This document shows positions 33,501-45,259 of a stretch of 64,000 nt of DNA, piece after piece. Both the position numbers and the translations under genes were made by a program. A model generated the notes under the pieces. The model worked only from the letters and a program-made list of their open reading frames with translations, was not told the DNA's origin and searched no databases. Every line of letters starts with the position of its first letter. Position 1 is the first letter of the stretch. The stretch is from Hawksworthiomyces lignivorus (lineage: Eukaryota > Ascomycota > Sordariomycetes > Ophiostomatales > Ophiostomataceae). The stretch spans positions 1 through 64,000 of the forward strand of contig NTMA01000099.1 in assembly GCA_002917075.1 (NCBI GenBank). The letters run 5' to 3'.

Positions 33501-35744
33501 CGAGAGCATCGCAGCCGGCCGAGCAACGAGGCGAGCAACAGAAGAAGCAAGCTAGAAAATTCGTCGAGGACGAAAAGCGCGAAGAGGGGGCTGTCCGGAA
33601 ACACGTCTATATCGCATACTTGCAAGCTAGTGGTGGATGGCCATTCTGGACGAGTGCTCTTGTCATTTTCATAATAGTGCAAGCCCTGTCCGTCGGTAAG
33701 TTGTTCATATTTTCTTTTCGTTGTCGTATTGATAACTTTGGCGTTATTGACATATTGTAGGTCGTTCTTGGTGGTTGCGTATCTGGACTGGCCTGTATGA
33801 CCAGCAGGGTGAGATCTCGGTGATGAACTTCTCTGGCTTCGGTCAGCATGTCCTGTCCCAGGACTCCTTGAGCGCGAACCACCCGTTCTCATATGGTATC
33901 GACCTACAACAACATGTTTCGATGCAGGCCGTTCCGGACCTCAGCAATTTTGATGCCGTGACCGGCCAAGTTGCCACCTACTCAGCGGATTCAATGTCGT
34001 ACTACATGGGCATCTATATCTTCCTCGCTGCCCTGTCTGCTGTTATCGGCTCCCTCCGCTACTTCTACGTCTACCACGGGTCGATTAGAGCTAGCTACAT
34101 TCTATTTGAGAAACTGAACTTCAATATTCTTCGCGCTCCGCTGCGTTGGCTCGATACTGTACCAGTTGGCCGCATCCTCAATCGCTTTACTGCCGATTTC
34201 AACATTATCGACTCGCAGATGGCCAACTCGATCAGCTTCGGCAGCAGCTCTCTCATTCAGCTGTTTGGTGTTGTCGTGTCTGGCTTATTGGTTTCTCCAG
34301 TCATTGTGCTCATGTCGTTTGTGCTCCTGGCCTTTTGCACATACTTCGGATTTGTGTACATCGCCGCAGCTCGCCCCGCTAAACGGCTTGAAAGCACAGC
34401 CAAGTCGCCTGTGTTTGAGCAGTTCGGCACCGCCTTGTCCGGCGTGGCTACGATTCGTGGCTTTGACAAGGCGCAGGTATACATCGAGCGCATGTACCGC
34501 AAGCTGGACGACTGGTCGACGACCTCATGGCATCTGATGCTTTTCAACCGCTGGGTTGGCTGGCGTATGAGCTTGGTGGGTTCCTTTTTCTCGGTGGTTG
34601 TCGCATCGATCATCTTGTCTTCGACAACCATGGATTCTGCCCTGGCTGGTTTTGCCCTAGCGTTTGCCCTGGATTTCGCCAGCTGCGTCATGTGGACGGT
34701 GCGCCTGTATGCCAATGTCGAGCTTCAGATGAACGCAGCTGAACGCATTATCGAGTACACTGAGCTGGCAACGGAAGATCTCAGCGGCGTCAGCCCGCCG
34801 GCTGCCTGGCCCACAGAAGGCCGCATCGAGGTCGACAACCTTGTCGTCAGCTATGCAGACGATCTCCCGCCCGTGCTCAAGGGACTGACATTTAGCGTGG
34901 ACCGCAACCAGCGCGTTGGTGTTGTCGGCCGAACAGGCGCCGGCAAGTCGTCGCTCACACTCGCCCTCTTCCGATTCCTGGAAGCTCGCTCCGGCAGCAT
35001 CCATGTCGACGGCATCGATATCTCGAAAATCAAGCTTCATGATCTCCGGTCTCGCTTAGCCATTATTCCTCAGGTGAGTTGCGTCGCTTCCTTGGCACAC
35101 AATACAAAGAGTTCTTGAAATCTAACTCCAGTCAGGACCCCGTCTTGTTTTCTGGCACCGTTCGTAGCAATCTGGATCCCTTTGACACTCACACCGACGA
35201 AGAGCTGCGAGACTGCCTCGAGCGCGTGCATCTTACGACGTCTCGTACGTCGTCCCTCGCATCATCGGGCCGCAACTCGCCTACACCTGAAGCATCAGGG
35301 TCATCTATCACATCTTCTGAGCCGAAGAATGTCAATATATTCGACGACCTAAAGTCCACAATTTCTGAGGGTGGCTTGAACTTGTCTCAGGGTCAGCGTC
35401 AGCTGCTGTGCTTGGCTCGGGCCATCGTGCGCCGGCCGCGTGTCATGGTCTTGGACGAGGCGACATCGGCGGTCGACATGCACACCGATGGACTCATCCA
35501 GCGGAGCATCCGAGAGGAGTTTACTGACGCGACGCTGTTGGTGATTGCGCACCGTCTGAGCACCATTGCCGACTTTGACCGCATTCTTGTGCTCAGCGAC
35601 GGCTGCGTGGCAGAGTATGGAACGCCACGCGAACTGTGGGAGAAGGGACCCGAGGAGGGTATTTTCCGAGGCATGTGTGAAGAGAGCGGCGAGCGCGACA
35701 AATTAGAGAAGGTTGTGTTTGGACAGCCGTCTTCTTCAAGCTAA
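30591..35744 (+). CDS. ABCC (MRP)-type ATP-binding cassette transporter
   Basis: Full-length ABC-C family pump, expected at the vacuolar or plasma membrane exporting conjugated or amphipathic compounds. Five exons: 30591-30905, 30974-31627, 31709-33695, 33761-35073 and 35136-35744; all introns are short GT...AG. The product is 1625 residues. A TMD0-type N-terminal membrane region with about five hydrophobic segments precedes the first core domain, which carries a highly charged insert near residues 360-410 (runs of Glu and Asp). NBD1 has Walker A GKTGTGKS (about 661), signature [15 protein letters not shown] and Walker B ILVMDD, with Asp replacing the catalytic Glu. NBD2 has GRTGAGKS (about 1375), signature [15 protein letters not shown] and [13 protein letters not shown] long acidic Asn/Glu linker follows NBD1. 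An upstream in-frame ATG at 30456 would add 45 Lys-rich residues; 30591 is preferred. Substrate unknown. Confidence 0.94.
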
Positions 35745-36089
35745 GAAGGCTGCTCTCCTGAAGAGACCTGTGCCTCGATGCCTGGTCTTTCTGGTTTCCT
35801 AGAGCCGAATCATACATTCTTGCATTTTTGACATTTTATTTTCATTCTTGGATTCGCATAGTTTTGAGTTATATCACATGCGACAAAAGCTAGCTTGTGT
35901 TTTATTTGTTCTGCTGGATATTATCACAAAAAAAAAGAAACTTTTTTTTCATTGCTTGAAGTGTCCTAAAACTATCATCTCTTACTATAGATACATAAAC
36001 CATATCGAGACTCGTTATTTTCATAGAGAAACAAGATCATCATTGCCCTCATGACTATCATCATCATTTGATATTGCGTCGCACTTTTA
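35745..36089. other. Intergenic, convergent ABC transporter / DNAJC11-like
   Basis: Short AT-rich convergent region holding two 3' UTRs, with A and T runs at about 35927-35950. No gene seen. Confidence 0.55.
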
Positions 36090-36996
36090 TCATGGCAGGC
36101 GTAGTTCGTCACGATCGCCTACTTCTGCAATACGCTCTTGGCCATGCCACAGATAACGCACATGGAGGACTTTGCTCGCGTGAGGCTGCTTTAGCGACGC
36201 CTGTTGCCTCCGGCGGTAGTGTGGCGCAGGGTCCCAGAATCCAAGGATACGGCTCTTGCGTAGACCGCGAGGGATGAGCAAGTGATCACCGTCGATGCCA
36301 TCACTACCTCCAGAGACGACCAGCGCGGACACTGCTGCTGTGACGTCCGCTACCTCGTAGTCTGGTGCCCAGCCGTTTCTCGACGCCATGGCAACCACGC
36401 CGGTGCCGAACCTCTTACCGGCTCCGCCGCCGTCAGAGTCGTCGGAATCGTCCGCTAGGGCTACGCCGTATTTGGCGCTGAGGATAACCAGGCCAATATT
36501 GTTGCTGCTGCTGCTGCTTTCGGGGTCGCCCCGGCCGTTCTTGGCAGCGAGAGTTCGCAGCTGGCGCTGCAGCAGCCTCTGAGCATCGACCGCCGAGGCC
36601 AGCACCATTGTGAGCTCGTCGGCTTCGGCCCTGTGGCGGGCCACGGCCTGCTCTTCTTCTTCGTCCATGACAGCTCCGTCATCGACGTCGGCCTCGGCCG
36701 TCTGGACGGTGCCGCGGCTGCTGGTGAGCTGCCGCGCCGCCATGCCCAGCCGCTCTGCGGCGCTGCGCAGGTAGTCGTACGCAAATTCGCGGAAGGCCAG
36801 GACGGCGACTGGTGTGACGGCGGCCCACAAGAAGAGCTTGGCAGCGCCGGTGGCGCCGGGCAGCAGGAGGAAGGGCAGCTTGATGCGGCGGCCGCGGTGC
36901 GACCAGTAGAGCGAGGCGTGGACGCAGCCGCTGCCGGCGCTCAGGGCGACCTCGACGCCGAGCTTGGGGCGGGTGGCGGCGGCGTCGGCGGCGCTG

Positions 36997-37032
<36 letters not shown>

Positions 37033-39755
37033 CAGTCGGGCCGGACCCCCCACCAGCGGACGGGTGCCAGAGCGCGGACGGCGACGTAGCCGTCGGCGGC
37101 AAAGCGGTCGGCGCACAGCTCGGCCTCGACGCGGACGGCCCTCTGACGCGTGCTGCGCCGCCGCTGTCGCTTGCTGCTAGCAGTAGTTTTGTAGCTGGTT
37201 TTGTTCTTGCTGCCGCCGGCGGCGGCGGCAGAATTCAGCGGCGTCAGGAACACGGTGCGGCCGTACCGCACGTAGGCGGCCAGCTCGCCGCGGCCCGTGG
37301 TGGCGGCGGAGACGGTCCAGGTGCCGCGCGGCGCCAGCGTGCGGGAAGTAGGAGTAGCAAGAGCAGCAGCAGAACCGCCACCACCCGAGCCCAGAACCAG
37401 CGCGTCCACCTCTGCGTCCACGCCCTTGAGGCCGCGGTCGGCGGGCGCCGTCAGCGGCCGGCCGCCGGCGTGCAGGCCGACGGCGTGGGGGCCCACGGTG
37501 TAACCGACCTCGACCATGGGCGCGATGAGCGGAGCGAAGAGCGACGACGCCATGGACGGCGATGCAGCGGTGGCCAACCCGAAGAGGCTGCTGCCGCCGC
37601 GGCCCCACCAGCTGTTGCCGCTGTCGGCGCACAAAAAGGCGGTGCCGGGGCCGACGCGCCGCGAGAGGCCCAGCCCCAGGCGCGGCAGCGACGAACGCGA
37701 CGAGGAAGCGGTGGAGTCGCCTGTTAATGTACCCGGCAGCAAGGACGCCGGGTGGCCCGCCTGCAGCATGCTCTCGACGTGGACGACGGGGTCGCGAGTG
37801 GCGTCAGGGCCGAAGAGGTCGTTCTCCAGGCGGCGGACGGCCGCGGGCACAGGTACGGCGTGGGCGACGCGCGTGGTAACGGCCAGCCGTGGCAGGATCT
37901 CGGTGTCGACCTCGGCAACGATGGACGGCGGCGGCTGCGCTGCTGCTGCAGCTGCTGCTGCGCGGCGGCCGACCCAGAACTCCTGGCGGTAGCCCAGGAC
38001 GACGCAGCCCGTGGACCGCGTGCGGGCGAGCTCGGCGACGCGCGCGGGCGAGAGGACCTCGGGCAGCAGCGGTTGGTAGCGGTCGGCCAGCGGGAGGGGG
38101 GCCGCCGCCGCGGGCGACGACGAGAGCGCGTAGGTGGACGCGGCGAGGCTGACGACGGGGACGCCGCAGCGGACAGGATAGGCTGCCATCTGCTGCTGCT
38201 GGTGGGCGCGGCTGGCCGTCTTGCCCTTTGCAGCGCTGCTGTTGCTACTGCTGCTGCTGCTGCTGCTACTGCCGCTACCGCCAATGCCGAAGCGGTCATG
38301 CAGCAGGCGGCGGGCTTGACCGACGCGCCGCTGCAGCTGCAGGATGCCCCTCTCGGTGTAGCGGCCCAGCGGCGGCAGGCCGACGCGCACGACCTGCGTG
38401 AGAGAGTAGTCGAGCGCGGCCAGGCGGCCGACGCCGGCGCCGGCGCCAGCGCCAGCGCCCCGCCGGCTGCTGCTGTCGACGCTGTACCGCATGCCCATGT
38501 CCGTGGCCGTCTCGACGCGCCGGACGGGCGCGAGCGGCGACAGTATGGCGTTTTTGCTCTGCGTCTCGGCCTCGCTTTCGTCGTCTTCGTCGTCGTCGTC
38601 TTCATCGTCCTCTTCTCGGTCCGCCAGGTGCTGGTCGTAGGCGAGCCGCCGCGCCGGGTCGATCAGCGTCTCGAACGCCTCCTGGATCTGCGCAAAGTAG
38701 GCCGCCGCGATGGGCCGCAGCGACGAGGGCATCAGGTTGACGGCGGCGTCGCTGGCGTTTATGGTGCTACCGCTGCGGCCGTTGCTGAAGCTGCCGTTGA
38801 GCAGCTGGGCCAGGCGGAAGTAGGCGGCGCGGACGTGGGCGGGCCGCGGCGGCGTCGGGCGCCGCGACAGGCCCAGCAGCTCGTAGTGGGTGCGGTACGT
38901 GGGCGGGACGACCTGCGACCGCGAGCGCCCGTGCTGCATGTAGGAGCGGGCGGGCGCCGGCGCGGGCAGCTGCAGCGGGTCCTGCAGCTCGTCGCTGCCG
39001 AGCTCGATGCGCGGCGGCGGCGGCGCCTGCTGCTGGTGCTGGTGCTGGTGCTGGTGTTGCTGTGGTGTTTGTGCTTGGTGGGGCTGCTCGTCCGCGGCCG
39101 CGCGGGCCGTCATCTTCTTGGTCTTGGGCGTCCGCTCGACGTCCGTCTCGTCGTCGTCTTGGTCCTCCTCCTCCCCCCGCTCGCGGTCCAGCACCGCGCT
39201 GTACCCGACTACGACGGTGTCGGTGCTGTCGCTCAGCCTCCGGCCGCCGTCGTCGTCGATAATTCCCTGCCCGTACCCGTCGTCCAGGCCCTCGTCGACC
39301 TCCCACGGCGAGCCCAGCGCAATCGACGGCGGCCGGCTGGCGCCCCCGCCCCGCACCGTGCCCACGGAGAAGATGGACTGGGCGTCAAAGACGGACGACG
39401 CGCCGTCGTCGAAGCCGAAATCCAGCACGCTGCGCGTGGCCGCAAACTGGTCCGTCAGCGAGAAGCGCGACTCGCTGGCGCGCAGCGCCAGGTTGCCGTA
39501 GATCTGGCCGGCGCCGTCGCCGCCGCTGCTACCGCCGGTAGTAGACGAGGACGGCGGAGCGAGGCGGTCATCTGCAGTGCTGCGGCTGCTGCTACCACCG
39601 CCGCCGCCGCCGCCGGACGAGCGGTGCAGAGACGTGGTAGAGCGGTTGGAGGGGGCGGGGCCATGGCGTGAGCTCCGGTGGTTCGATGACGACGACGACG
39701 ACGTGCGGTGGGCGTTGGACGACGAGCGGTGCGACCGCTTTCGAGAGTCCGACAT
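36090..39755 (-). CDS. DNAJC11-like protein with degenerate J domain
   Basis: Single-exon gene of 1221 residues. The family link is the C-terminal block: KSRILGFWDPAP near the end and then HVRYLWHGQERIAEVGDRD, matching the DUF3395/DnaJ-like C11 C-terminal domain; animal DNAJC11 is a mitochondrial protein associated with MICOS. A J-domain-like segment at about 287-378 starts THYELLGLS and ends FETLIDPARRLAYD, but the loop that should carry HPD reads LLNGSFSNGRSG, so Hsp70 stimulation is doubtful. The first 280 residues are disordered, with Ser, Gly and His/Gln runs. The middle is rich in Ala, Gly and Ser, including a Ser run encoded by ten GCT units (36999-37028, plus strand). A hydrophobic stretch (about KLFLWAAVTPVAVLAF) may be a membrane segment. 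Very GC-rich throughout. The ATG at 39755 is the first in frame. Confidence 0.8.
36999..37028 (+). repeat. GCT trinucleotide repeat (10 units) in coding sequence
   Basis: Ten GCT units, read on the minus strand as AGC serine codons in the DNAJC11-like protein. Prone to length change by slippage. Confidence 0.9.
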
Positions 39756-40925
39756 GGTGGGGCAGCAGAGAGGCGGACGAAACGTGTAAATGCAGCTCTG
39801 CTAGCAGAAGAGGAAGAAGAAAAGAAACGAGCAAAAAACCAAAAAAGAAAAGAAAAGCCAAAAAAAAAGAAAGCCAGTGAAAAGACAAGAAACAAATGGG
39901 AAGAAAGACAAAAACGCACGAATAATGCGTCGGGTAGCTTTTCAACGATTTTCCCTACCCCAACCACAAGGATACCCAAGCGGGCGTGTATTGGGCAAAC
40001 CTCACCGCCCCCTCTCTCGTCTGTAACCAGTCGTACACTCTGTGCTTCCCAAGCATAATACTATATAATACTATATAATAATACGGAGTAGTCAACTGGA
40101 TATATGCAGAGTCAAAAACCTGACTAGGTTCAGCGGTACAACGTGATTGGCGGCTGCGGCTAACGGGGACCAACCAAAAAATAGCAGCTGTAACAAGCAG
40201 AATAATATGGAGCCAGTGGCCCATAGCACACGAGACGATACGCGGTGACGACAGCGCCGAACTTGCCATGAACGTACTGTGAGAATGACAAGCTGAAAGT
40301 ATATCGTTCGATTCTCGTCAAAAGATGAGCAGGATTTATGGGCGCTTGAGCAGTATTGGAGATAGAATGTCTCCTTTGCGGCGAGATTCGTCTTGTGGAT
40401 CAAGACAGCAGCTCGGGCATTATTGCTATGGGGGAGCTTAGGTATCCATCCATCGAACCGGTGGAGTGGATGCAAGCAAGAGGGGTAGCCGGAAGTATTT
40501 CTTCAGAGATGAAGAAGAGATTTACATGCTTCTTCCTCGGTGCGAAGAGATATGTCGTCTTGGCTTTCTTGATCATGCTAATCATCTCCATTCGGGTGCA
40601 CGAAAAAGGCAGAATTGTGCCGTCCGGCTTCAGAGGGGTCGTGCTATTATACACTTAGGCCGCTAGTTAAGAAATGCCAAAACAGTCAAAAAGAGGTAAG
40701 TTGTGAGTTCCATAAGATCATGTTCATACAAAAGCCATAGGGAAGACGAAAGGAAAAGACGCAGGGCTTTCTCCTCTGGTCTATCTTTTTCTAAAGCTCT
40801 AGATCTCTTGTCCATATGTGAAAAAAATCATCCGTGTATTTTTGTTCTTCCATCAAGCCTCCCTTCCCCCCCCCAAAAAAAAAATACATTCCCAGAGTCG
40901 ATGCACTCTTCTTGATGCCCGTCCC
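39756..40925. other. Upstream of the DNAJC11-like gene, 3' flank of MCR1
   Basis: The left end is a purine-rich plus strand (CT-rich leader for the DNAJC11-like gene). Around 40058-40090 there is a repeated ACTATATAAT word followed by an exact TACGGAGTA (40082-40090). The rest is unremarkable; the open frames near 40356-40666 on both strands overlap each other and lack family motifs. Confidence 0.45.
40082..40090 (+). repeat. TACGGAGTA element
   Basis: Single exact copy of the dispersed nonamer, directly after the ACTATATAAT repeats and upstream of the DNAJC11-like gene. Confidence 0.6.
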
Positions 40926-42270
40926 TCAGAACTTGAACACCTGGTCCTTGGTGTAGCCCAGCTCCTGCAGGATGCCCGACAGCTCGCCCTGGTCCTGGGG
41001 CGACTTCTTGGGGCCGGAGACGGCCTTCATCAGGCCCGGCGGGCCGCACACGAAGAGCTTGACGTTGCCGGCCTTGGGCTCGGGGGACACCTGCTTCAGC
41101 AGGTCCTTGGTGATGTAGCCGGTGCTGCCCTGCCAGTCGGCGGGCGGCTTCTCGAGGACGTAGAAGGCGCGGAAGCGCTGGGGGAAAGTGTTCTCGATCT
41201 CGGCGAGCTCCTTGTGCAGGAGGATGTCCTCCTTGGCGATGTTGCCAAAGACGAGCGTGACCTTGGTCTTGTCCTCGGCCGGGTTCTTGAAGATGGCCCG
41301 CACCAGCTGGTACATCGGGGTGATGCCGGTGCCGCCGGCGATCAGCACGATCTCGTCGTGCTTGTTGGGCGCCCAGGGGTACTTGGGGATGGGGCCCTTG
41401 AAGGCCAGCTTGTCGCCGGGCTTGAGGTCGTGGATGTGCGACGACATGGGCCCGCCCTCGTACCGCTTGACCACCAGGTCCATGTGGCCCTGCGCGTCCA
41501 CGTCGCTGACCGGCGTGTACGGCCGGATCACCGGCTTCTCCGCGTCCGCCGGCTTGAACTTGGTGATCAGCGCGCTCGTCGTCGGCATCCCCGCCACCTG
41601 GTCCGCCGCCGGCAGCTTGAACCGCAGGTGCTTCGTGTTGTGGCTGATGTCCTCCACGCTCTCCAGCTCCAGGTCCACGAACCCCTGCTCGCCGCCCGTA
41701 AAGGCCGCCACCGGTGCCGCTGCCGCCGGCGTCGTCGGCGCCACCGCCTCCTTCACCTTGGCCTCCGCCTTCTGAGCAGCACTGCTGCCGCCTGACGAGA
41801 AGATGTAGTAGCCGCCCGCCGCGGCGGCGGCCACCGCCGCGCCGATTAGGAGGGTGTTATTGCCGCCGCCGCCGCCGCTGCTGGAGGGGCCGGTCGCATA
41901 GCGACGGCTGCTGACCTGTTGCAGGGGCTTTGTCAGCAGGAGGAACGCTTTGCCCGGGAAAAAAGAGGGAGGGAGCAGGGGGAGGCAGAGAGAAGGGGAG
42001 GGGGGAAACAAGCAGAGGCAGCACAAGAGAGAGAGAGAGAGAGAGAAAGAGCTCGGAGAGGCAAGGAACTAGATGTCTGCAGCTGCTGGTCCGCTGAAAC
42101 AAGACCAGAAGACACTCCCATCTCGCACATTTCGCTTGTCTAGCTCAATTACCCTCTGAGCTCCCTCTTCCCGCAAGCTCTCGTTCTCGTCTGCCACCTT
42201 TAGTCAGCCTTACAAGCTTCATCGGCGACGCGGCCGATTGAAAGGACCGGACAGCTGCACGGGCAAACAT
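40926..42270 (-). CDS. MCR1: Mitochondrial NADH-cytochrome b5 reductase (Mcr1 type)
   Basis: Flavoprotein of the mitochondrial outer membrane and intermembrane space that passes electrons from NADH to cytochrome b5 or related acceptors, supporting sterol synthesis and erythroascorbate recycling. Two minus-strand exons: 42270-42214 and 41915-40926; the intron is 42213-41916 (GTAAGG...CTGAC branch...CAACAG). The product is 348 residues. Exon 1 encodes only [19 protein letters not shown], a basic amphipathic mitochondrial signal; exon 2 continues VSSRRYATG. Without this small exon the large open frame has no ATG start. An Ala-rich hydrophobic anchor lies at about 34-57, FAD-binding RPYTPVS near 149, NADH-binding GGTGITPM near 211 and CGPPGLM near 310, ending DQVFKF. 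The intron contains a CT dinucleotide run (42026-42046) near its acceptor. A CACGTG box lies 475 bases upstream. Assignment secure. Confidence 0.94.
42026..42046 (+). repeat. AG/CT dinucleotide repeat in MCR1 intron
   Basis: About ten AG units; in the sense of MCR1 this is a CT run about 110 bases ahead of the 3' splice site, likely part of the polypyrimidine region. Confidence 0.85.
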
Positions 42271-43558
42271 TGTGACTGTGTTTTGTCTATATTGAACTTA
42301 AAAACAGATAAAATAAAGGCTACGCAGACCAAATATTGGAGAAAACAAGCTCAGGGAAATAAGAAGAGCAGCCAATGCAAGACAGAGAGGGAATATGGAA
42401 TGGGAAGAAACGGACGAAAAGCGGATGTGGATATATAAAACGCAAAGCAGAAAAGTGGATATACGTCGAGAAGTACCTTAAGCCCACGTCCACTGTCCGT
42501 TAGTGAGGGACTGCGCTGTCGTAAATCCGAGCGCAGGCATTTCCAGCTTTTAACGTACATATGTTTTGCTGGTAAATTCCGGGGTGCCGGCAAGAACGGG
42601 GGGAGGGGGAGGAGAGGGAAGCTTCCTTCCCAAGCAAGAGAGCTCTCTCTCTCTATCTGTCAGCCGCTAGTTACTGTAGCTATTACCAAGTTTGCACCTT
42701 TTTGCTACAATCTTCCCCCAAACATGACGTTATCCTCAATCAGTCACGTGAATTTGCGGGTAATACAACCACTGCTCCCCTGGTGATGCTCCATAACCTT
42801 GGCATCGCCATCTGAGTGTGTGCTTCGCCATCACTGCATTACCAAGACGGTGTCTTTTTCGACGCGGTACATCAAAATTTGGAGTATATTGCAAAAGGCG
42901 TCTAGCTGGCTTCTAAAGGAATTTTTGATTTCGCGCGTATCCGCTTCTCCCGTGACATCCTTCGAGAGATGTGTGCAGCTGCTGATGTCTTGAAGCTGAA
43001 CAGAGCAGAACGGAGCAGAACTAGAAAAGGTAAAGAATAAAAAGAAAAAAGAAAAAAAAAGAAAAAAAAAGGGCAGGAACAAAAACGACAATCACACAAA
43101 AACGAGAGAAATCCCATGCCCCGTCGCATGGCCAGTCCGTTCCCCTCCTTTTTATCTGACATGCAAAATGTAATGTGCCTTTTGTCTTTGAAACGTTGAA
43201 ACGCCTGCCCGCCATCGTAACCCGTTCCCGACAAGCAACACAAGGAGGGCTTCAAAAACCGCAAGAAAAACAGAACTGACTGGAATGGCCGAATAAACAA
43301 TATCGTCCTCGAAACTTGTATTAAATGCAGACGCCCCATTTTTTTGCTCAGAAATCATCCCAGCGTGCGCAAAAATGACAATTAAGCACAAGGACGCAAC
43401 ACGAGACTCAACGCGATATAAATTGCAGAATAAACACAACACGACAACATGCCCAAGTCCAAAAATGATGTTAAGCTAATATACAGAAGGCGGTAAATAC
43501 ACAAAAACTGGCTCGCATGGTCAAGACGCCGACGTGCCCCGTGTTTCCAAGAATGCCA
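42271..43558. promoter_or_regulatory. MCR1 upstream region and 3' flank of NBP2-like gene
   Basis: A 1.3 kb tandem-orientation gap. CACGTG lies at 42745-42750, and a TGACGT word, the core of a bZIP half-site, at 42725-42730, both 450-480 bases upstream of MCR1. An A-rich block (43027-43070) reads as CT-rich in the sense of MCR1. No gene seen. Confidence 0.45.
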
Positions 43559-44555
43559 TCAATTCGCGGAAGCAGGCCTCTCCTCATTTTCGCCGACCTC
43601 GACCGCCTCTTTCATCTCGGTGTCGGCGTCGGCGTCGGCGTCAGCGTCGGCGTCGGGCAGCGATCCCAGTGTCGAGGGCACGTGGCTCTCGCCCTTCTTG
43701 GCCGTCACGTCTTGGCTTCCTCGGCGCATCATGCCGACGTCCTGGTGGCTCAGGAGCGTCGGCGTGTTCGCCTGCGACCCGCCGCGCTGGCCGTGGTAGT
43801 GGATCACCTGCGGCGGCGTCTGGCCGACCTGCGTTCCCAGCAGGTGCTGCGGATAGGGGTCGAGATCCTTGCTCGACGTAGAAAATGTAGACACCACAGG
43901 CTGGTGGTAGCCGTTGGACACGTTGCTCGGCGTAGGCGTGTGGCCGCCGAGCGTGAATCCCTGGTGCTCTGCTTGCGTCGGCGTCCCACCGTCGTTGGGG
44001 CTGCCGGAGCCGTCGACCGTCACCAGCTGGCCGGTAAGACTCGTCATGCCCCCCTCAATGTCCCGCAGCAGCCGGACGTACTCCTCAGGCACGAGCCCGC
44101 TTTCCTGCGTCTTGGGGTCCATGGCAACAAGCCAGCCTTGGCCGTGCCGGTACGACACCCAGATAATCTGCCCTTCGACGAGCGGCAGCTCGTTCTCGTT
44201 CTCGCGGGCAAAGTCAAACAGCGCAACGGCTTTGCCGTGCATCTCTTCGTCCGGCGACGTAATCGTAAACTGGTAGTCGCGCGAGTAGCGTGACTGGTCG
44301 TCCTCCCGATAGTCGGGGGACGAGATCGGGCTCGAGGCGTCCGATTCGATGGGGTACGCCCCATAGTTGCGAGGCTGTTGAATCTGGTACGGGTTTGTCG
44401 AGTGCCTTGCCTGGTCTGGCGGATAAGTGACGTATTCGCCGCCGGGGCCGTTGGCTTCGTCTCCGCCCTGGTTCACGTAGTACCGCTCGCTCCCGTCGCC
44501 GCCCGTGCCGACGTAATACCCCCTCTCTCTGTCGAAGTTGTCTGGGTTTAAAATG

Positions 44556-44598
<43 letters not shown>

Positions 44599-45259
44599 CG
44601 CCGCCACCGCTGGCAATTGCGCCTGCACTGTGGCTGTGTTCCTCTCGAGAACTGCGGGCTCGGCTGTGCGCATAGGCGGCGGATGTCGACTTATGCTTGC
44701 GGTGCCTTGAGCTGACTACGGGGCTCTGCAGGTCCTCGTCTTCGCTCCAGGGAGGCCCATCGCCCAGATAGATGGGGGGGATGTCTGCTGCCCGGTTGAA
44801 GGGCTCGCTGACCCATGAGCCGGCATCCCAGCTCGTCCTCGCATCCCATGAGAGCGGTGGGTCGGAGAGACGCCGCTGTGACAGGGAGTCTATCGAGGGT
44901 GTGATGAGCCCAGACGGCGGCCGCGACGGCTCCGGCGGCGGTCCATAGTGCAGAGGGTGAGCGCTTGGGTAAGCGAAATCGCGGACCAGCGTATACGGCA
45001 GGCTTGAAGGATACAATGGGAAAATGTGAGAGACGGGGCGCGACCGCGGAGGCACCGAGCCGGTAGAATATGTAGAATACTGCGACAGCCTGTTCTTGGA
45101 TGCGTGCGACATTGGTCGTGGCAGATTTGTTCGCCGCGCAGGTGGTGACGTGACCAGCGGAGGCAACGCGGGGTGATTTGGGTTGGGAGAGTGCGAAGTC
45201 GGGACAGCTGCCGGCGGCGACGTCGCAGGTGAAGACGATGGGGACACGACCGCTGCCAT
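43559..45259 (-). CDS. NBP2: SH3-domain adaptor, Nbp2/Skb5-like
   Basis: Single-exon gene of 566 residues with one SH3 domain at about 341-397: GKAVALFDFARENENELPLV, then GQIIWVSYRHGQGWLVAMDP and GLVPEEYVRLL. In yeasts Nbp2 and Skb5 recruit phosphatases and PAK kinases to dampen stress-MAPK and cell-wall signalling, and the ENENELPLVEGQ wording fits that family. The N-terminal 330 residues are disordered and Pro/Ser/Tyr-rich, with a Gly-Ser dipeptide array encoded by a six-base repeat (44555-44599). The C-terminal tail contains an Asp-Ala dipeptide array encoded by a second six-base repeat (43622-43656). The start ATG at 45259 is the first in frame. SH3 assignment is certain; orthology to Nbp2 is likely. 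Confidence 0.85.
43622..43656 (+). repeat. GTCGGC hexanucleotide repeat in coding sequence
   Basis: About six imperfect GTCGGC units, read on the minus strand as Asp-Ala repeats near the C-terminus of the NBP2-like protein. Confidence 0.85.
44555..44599 (+). repeat. GCCAGA hexanucleotide repeat in coding sequence
   Basis: Seven perfect GCCAGA units plus a half unit, read on the minus strand as a Gly-Ser array in the NBP2-like protein. Length changes stay in frame because the unit is six bases. Confidence 0.92.

Noticed and set aside
37752..39671. 639-codon plus-strand open frame
   Set aside because: Exactly antisense to the GC-rich DNAJC11-like coding sequence. Its Arg/Val/Gly-rich composition is the mirror of GC-rich codons, and it has no family motif.
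41933..42130. ATG-started minus-strand frame of 65 codons overlapping the MCR1 leader
   Set aside because: Runs through the CT repeat inside the MCR1 intron in a different frame from the reductase; cannot be its N-terminus.
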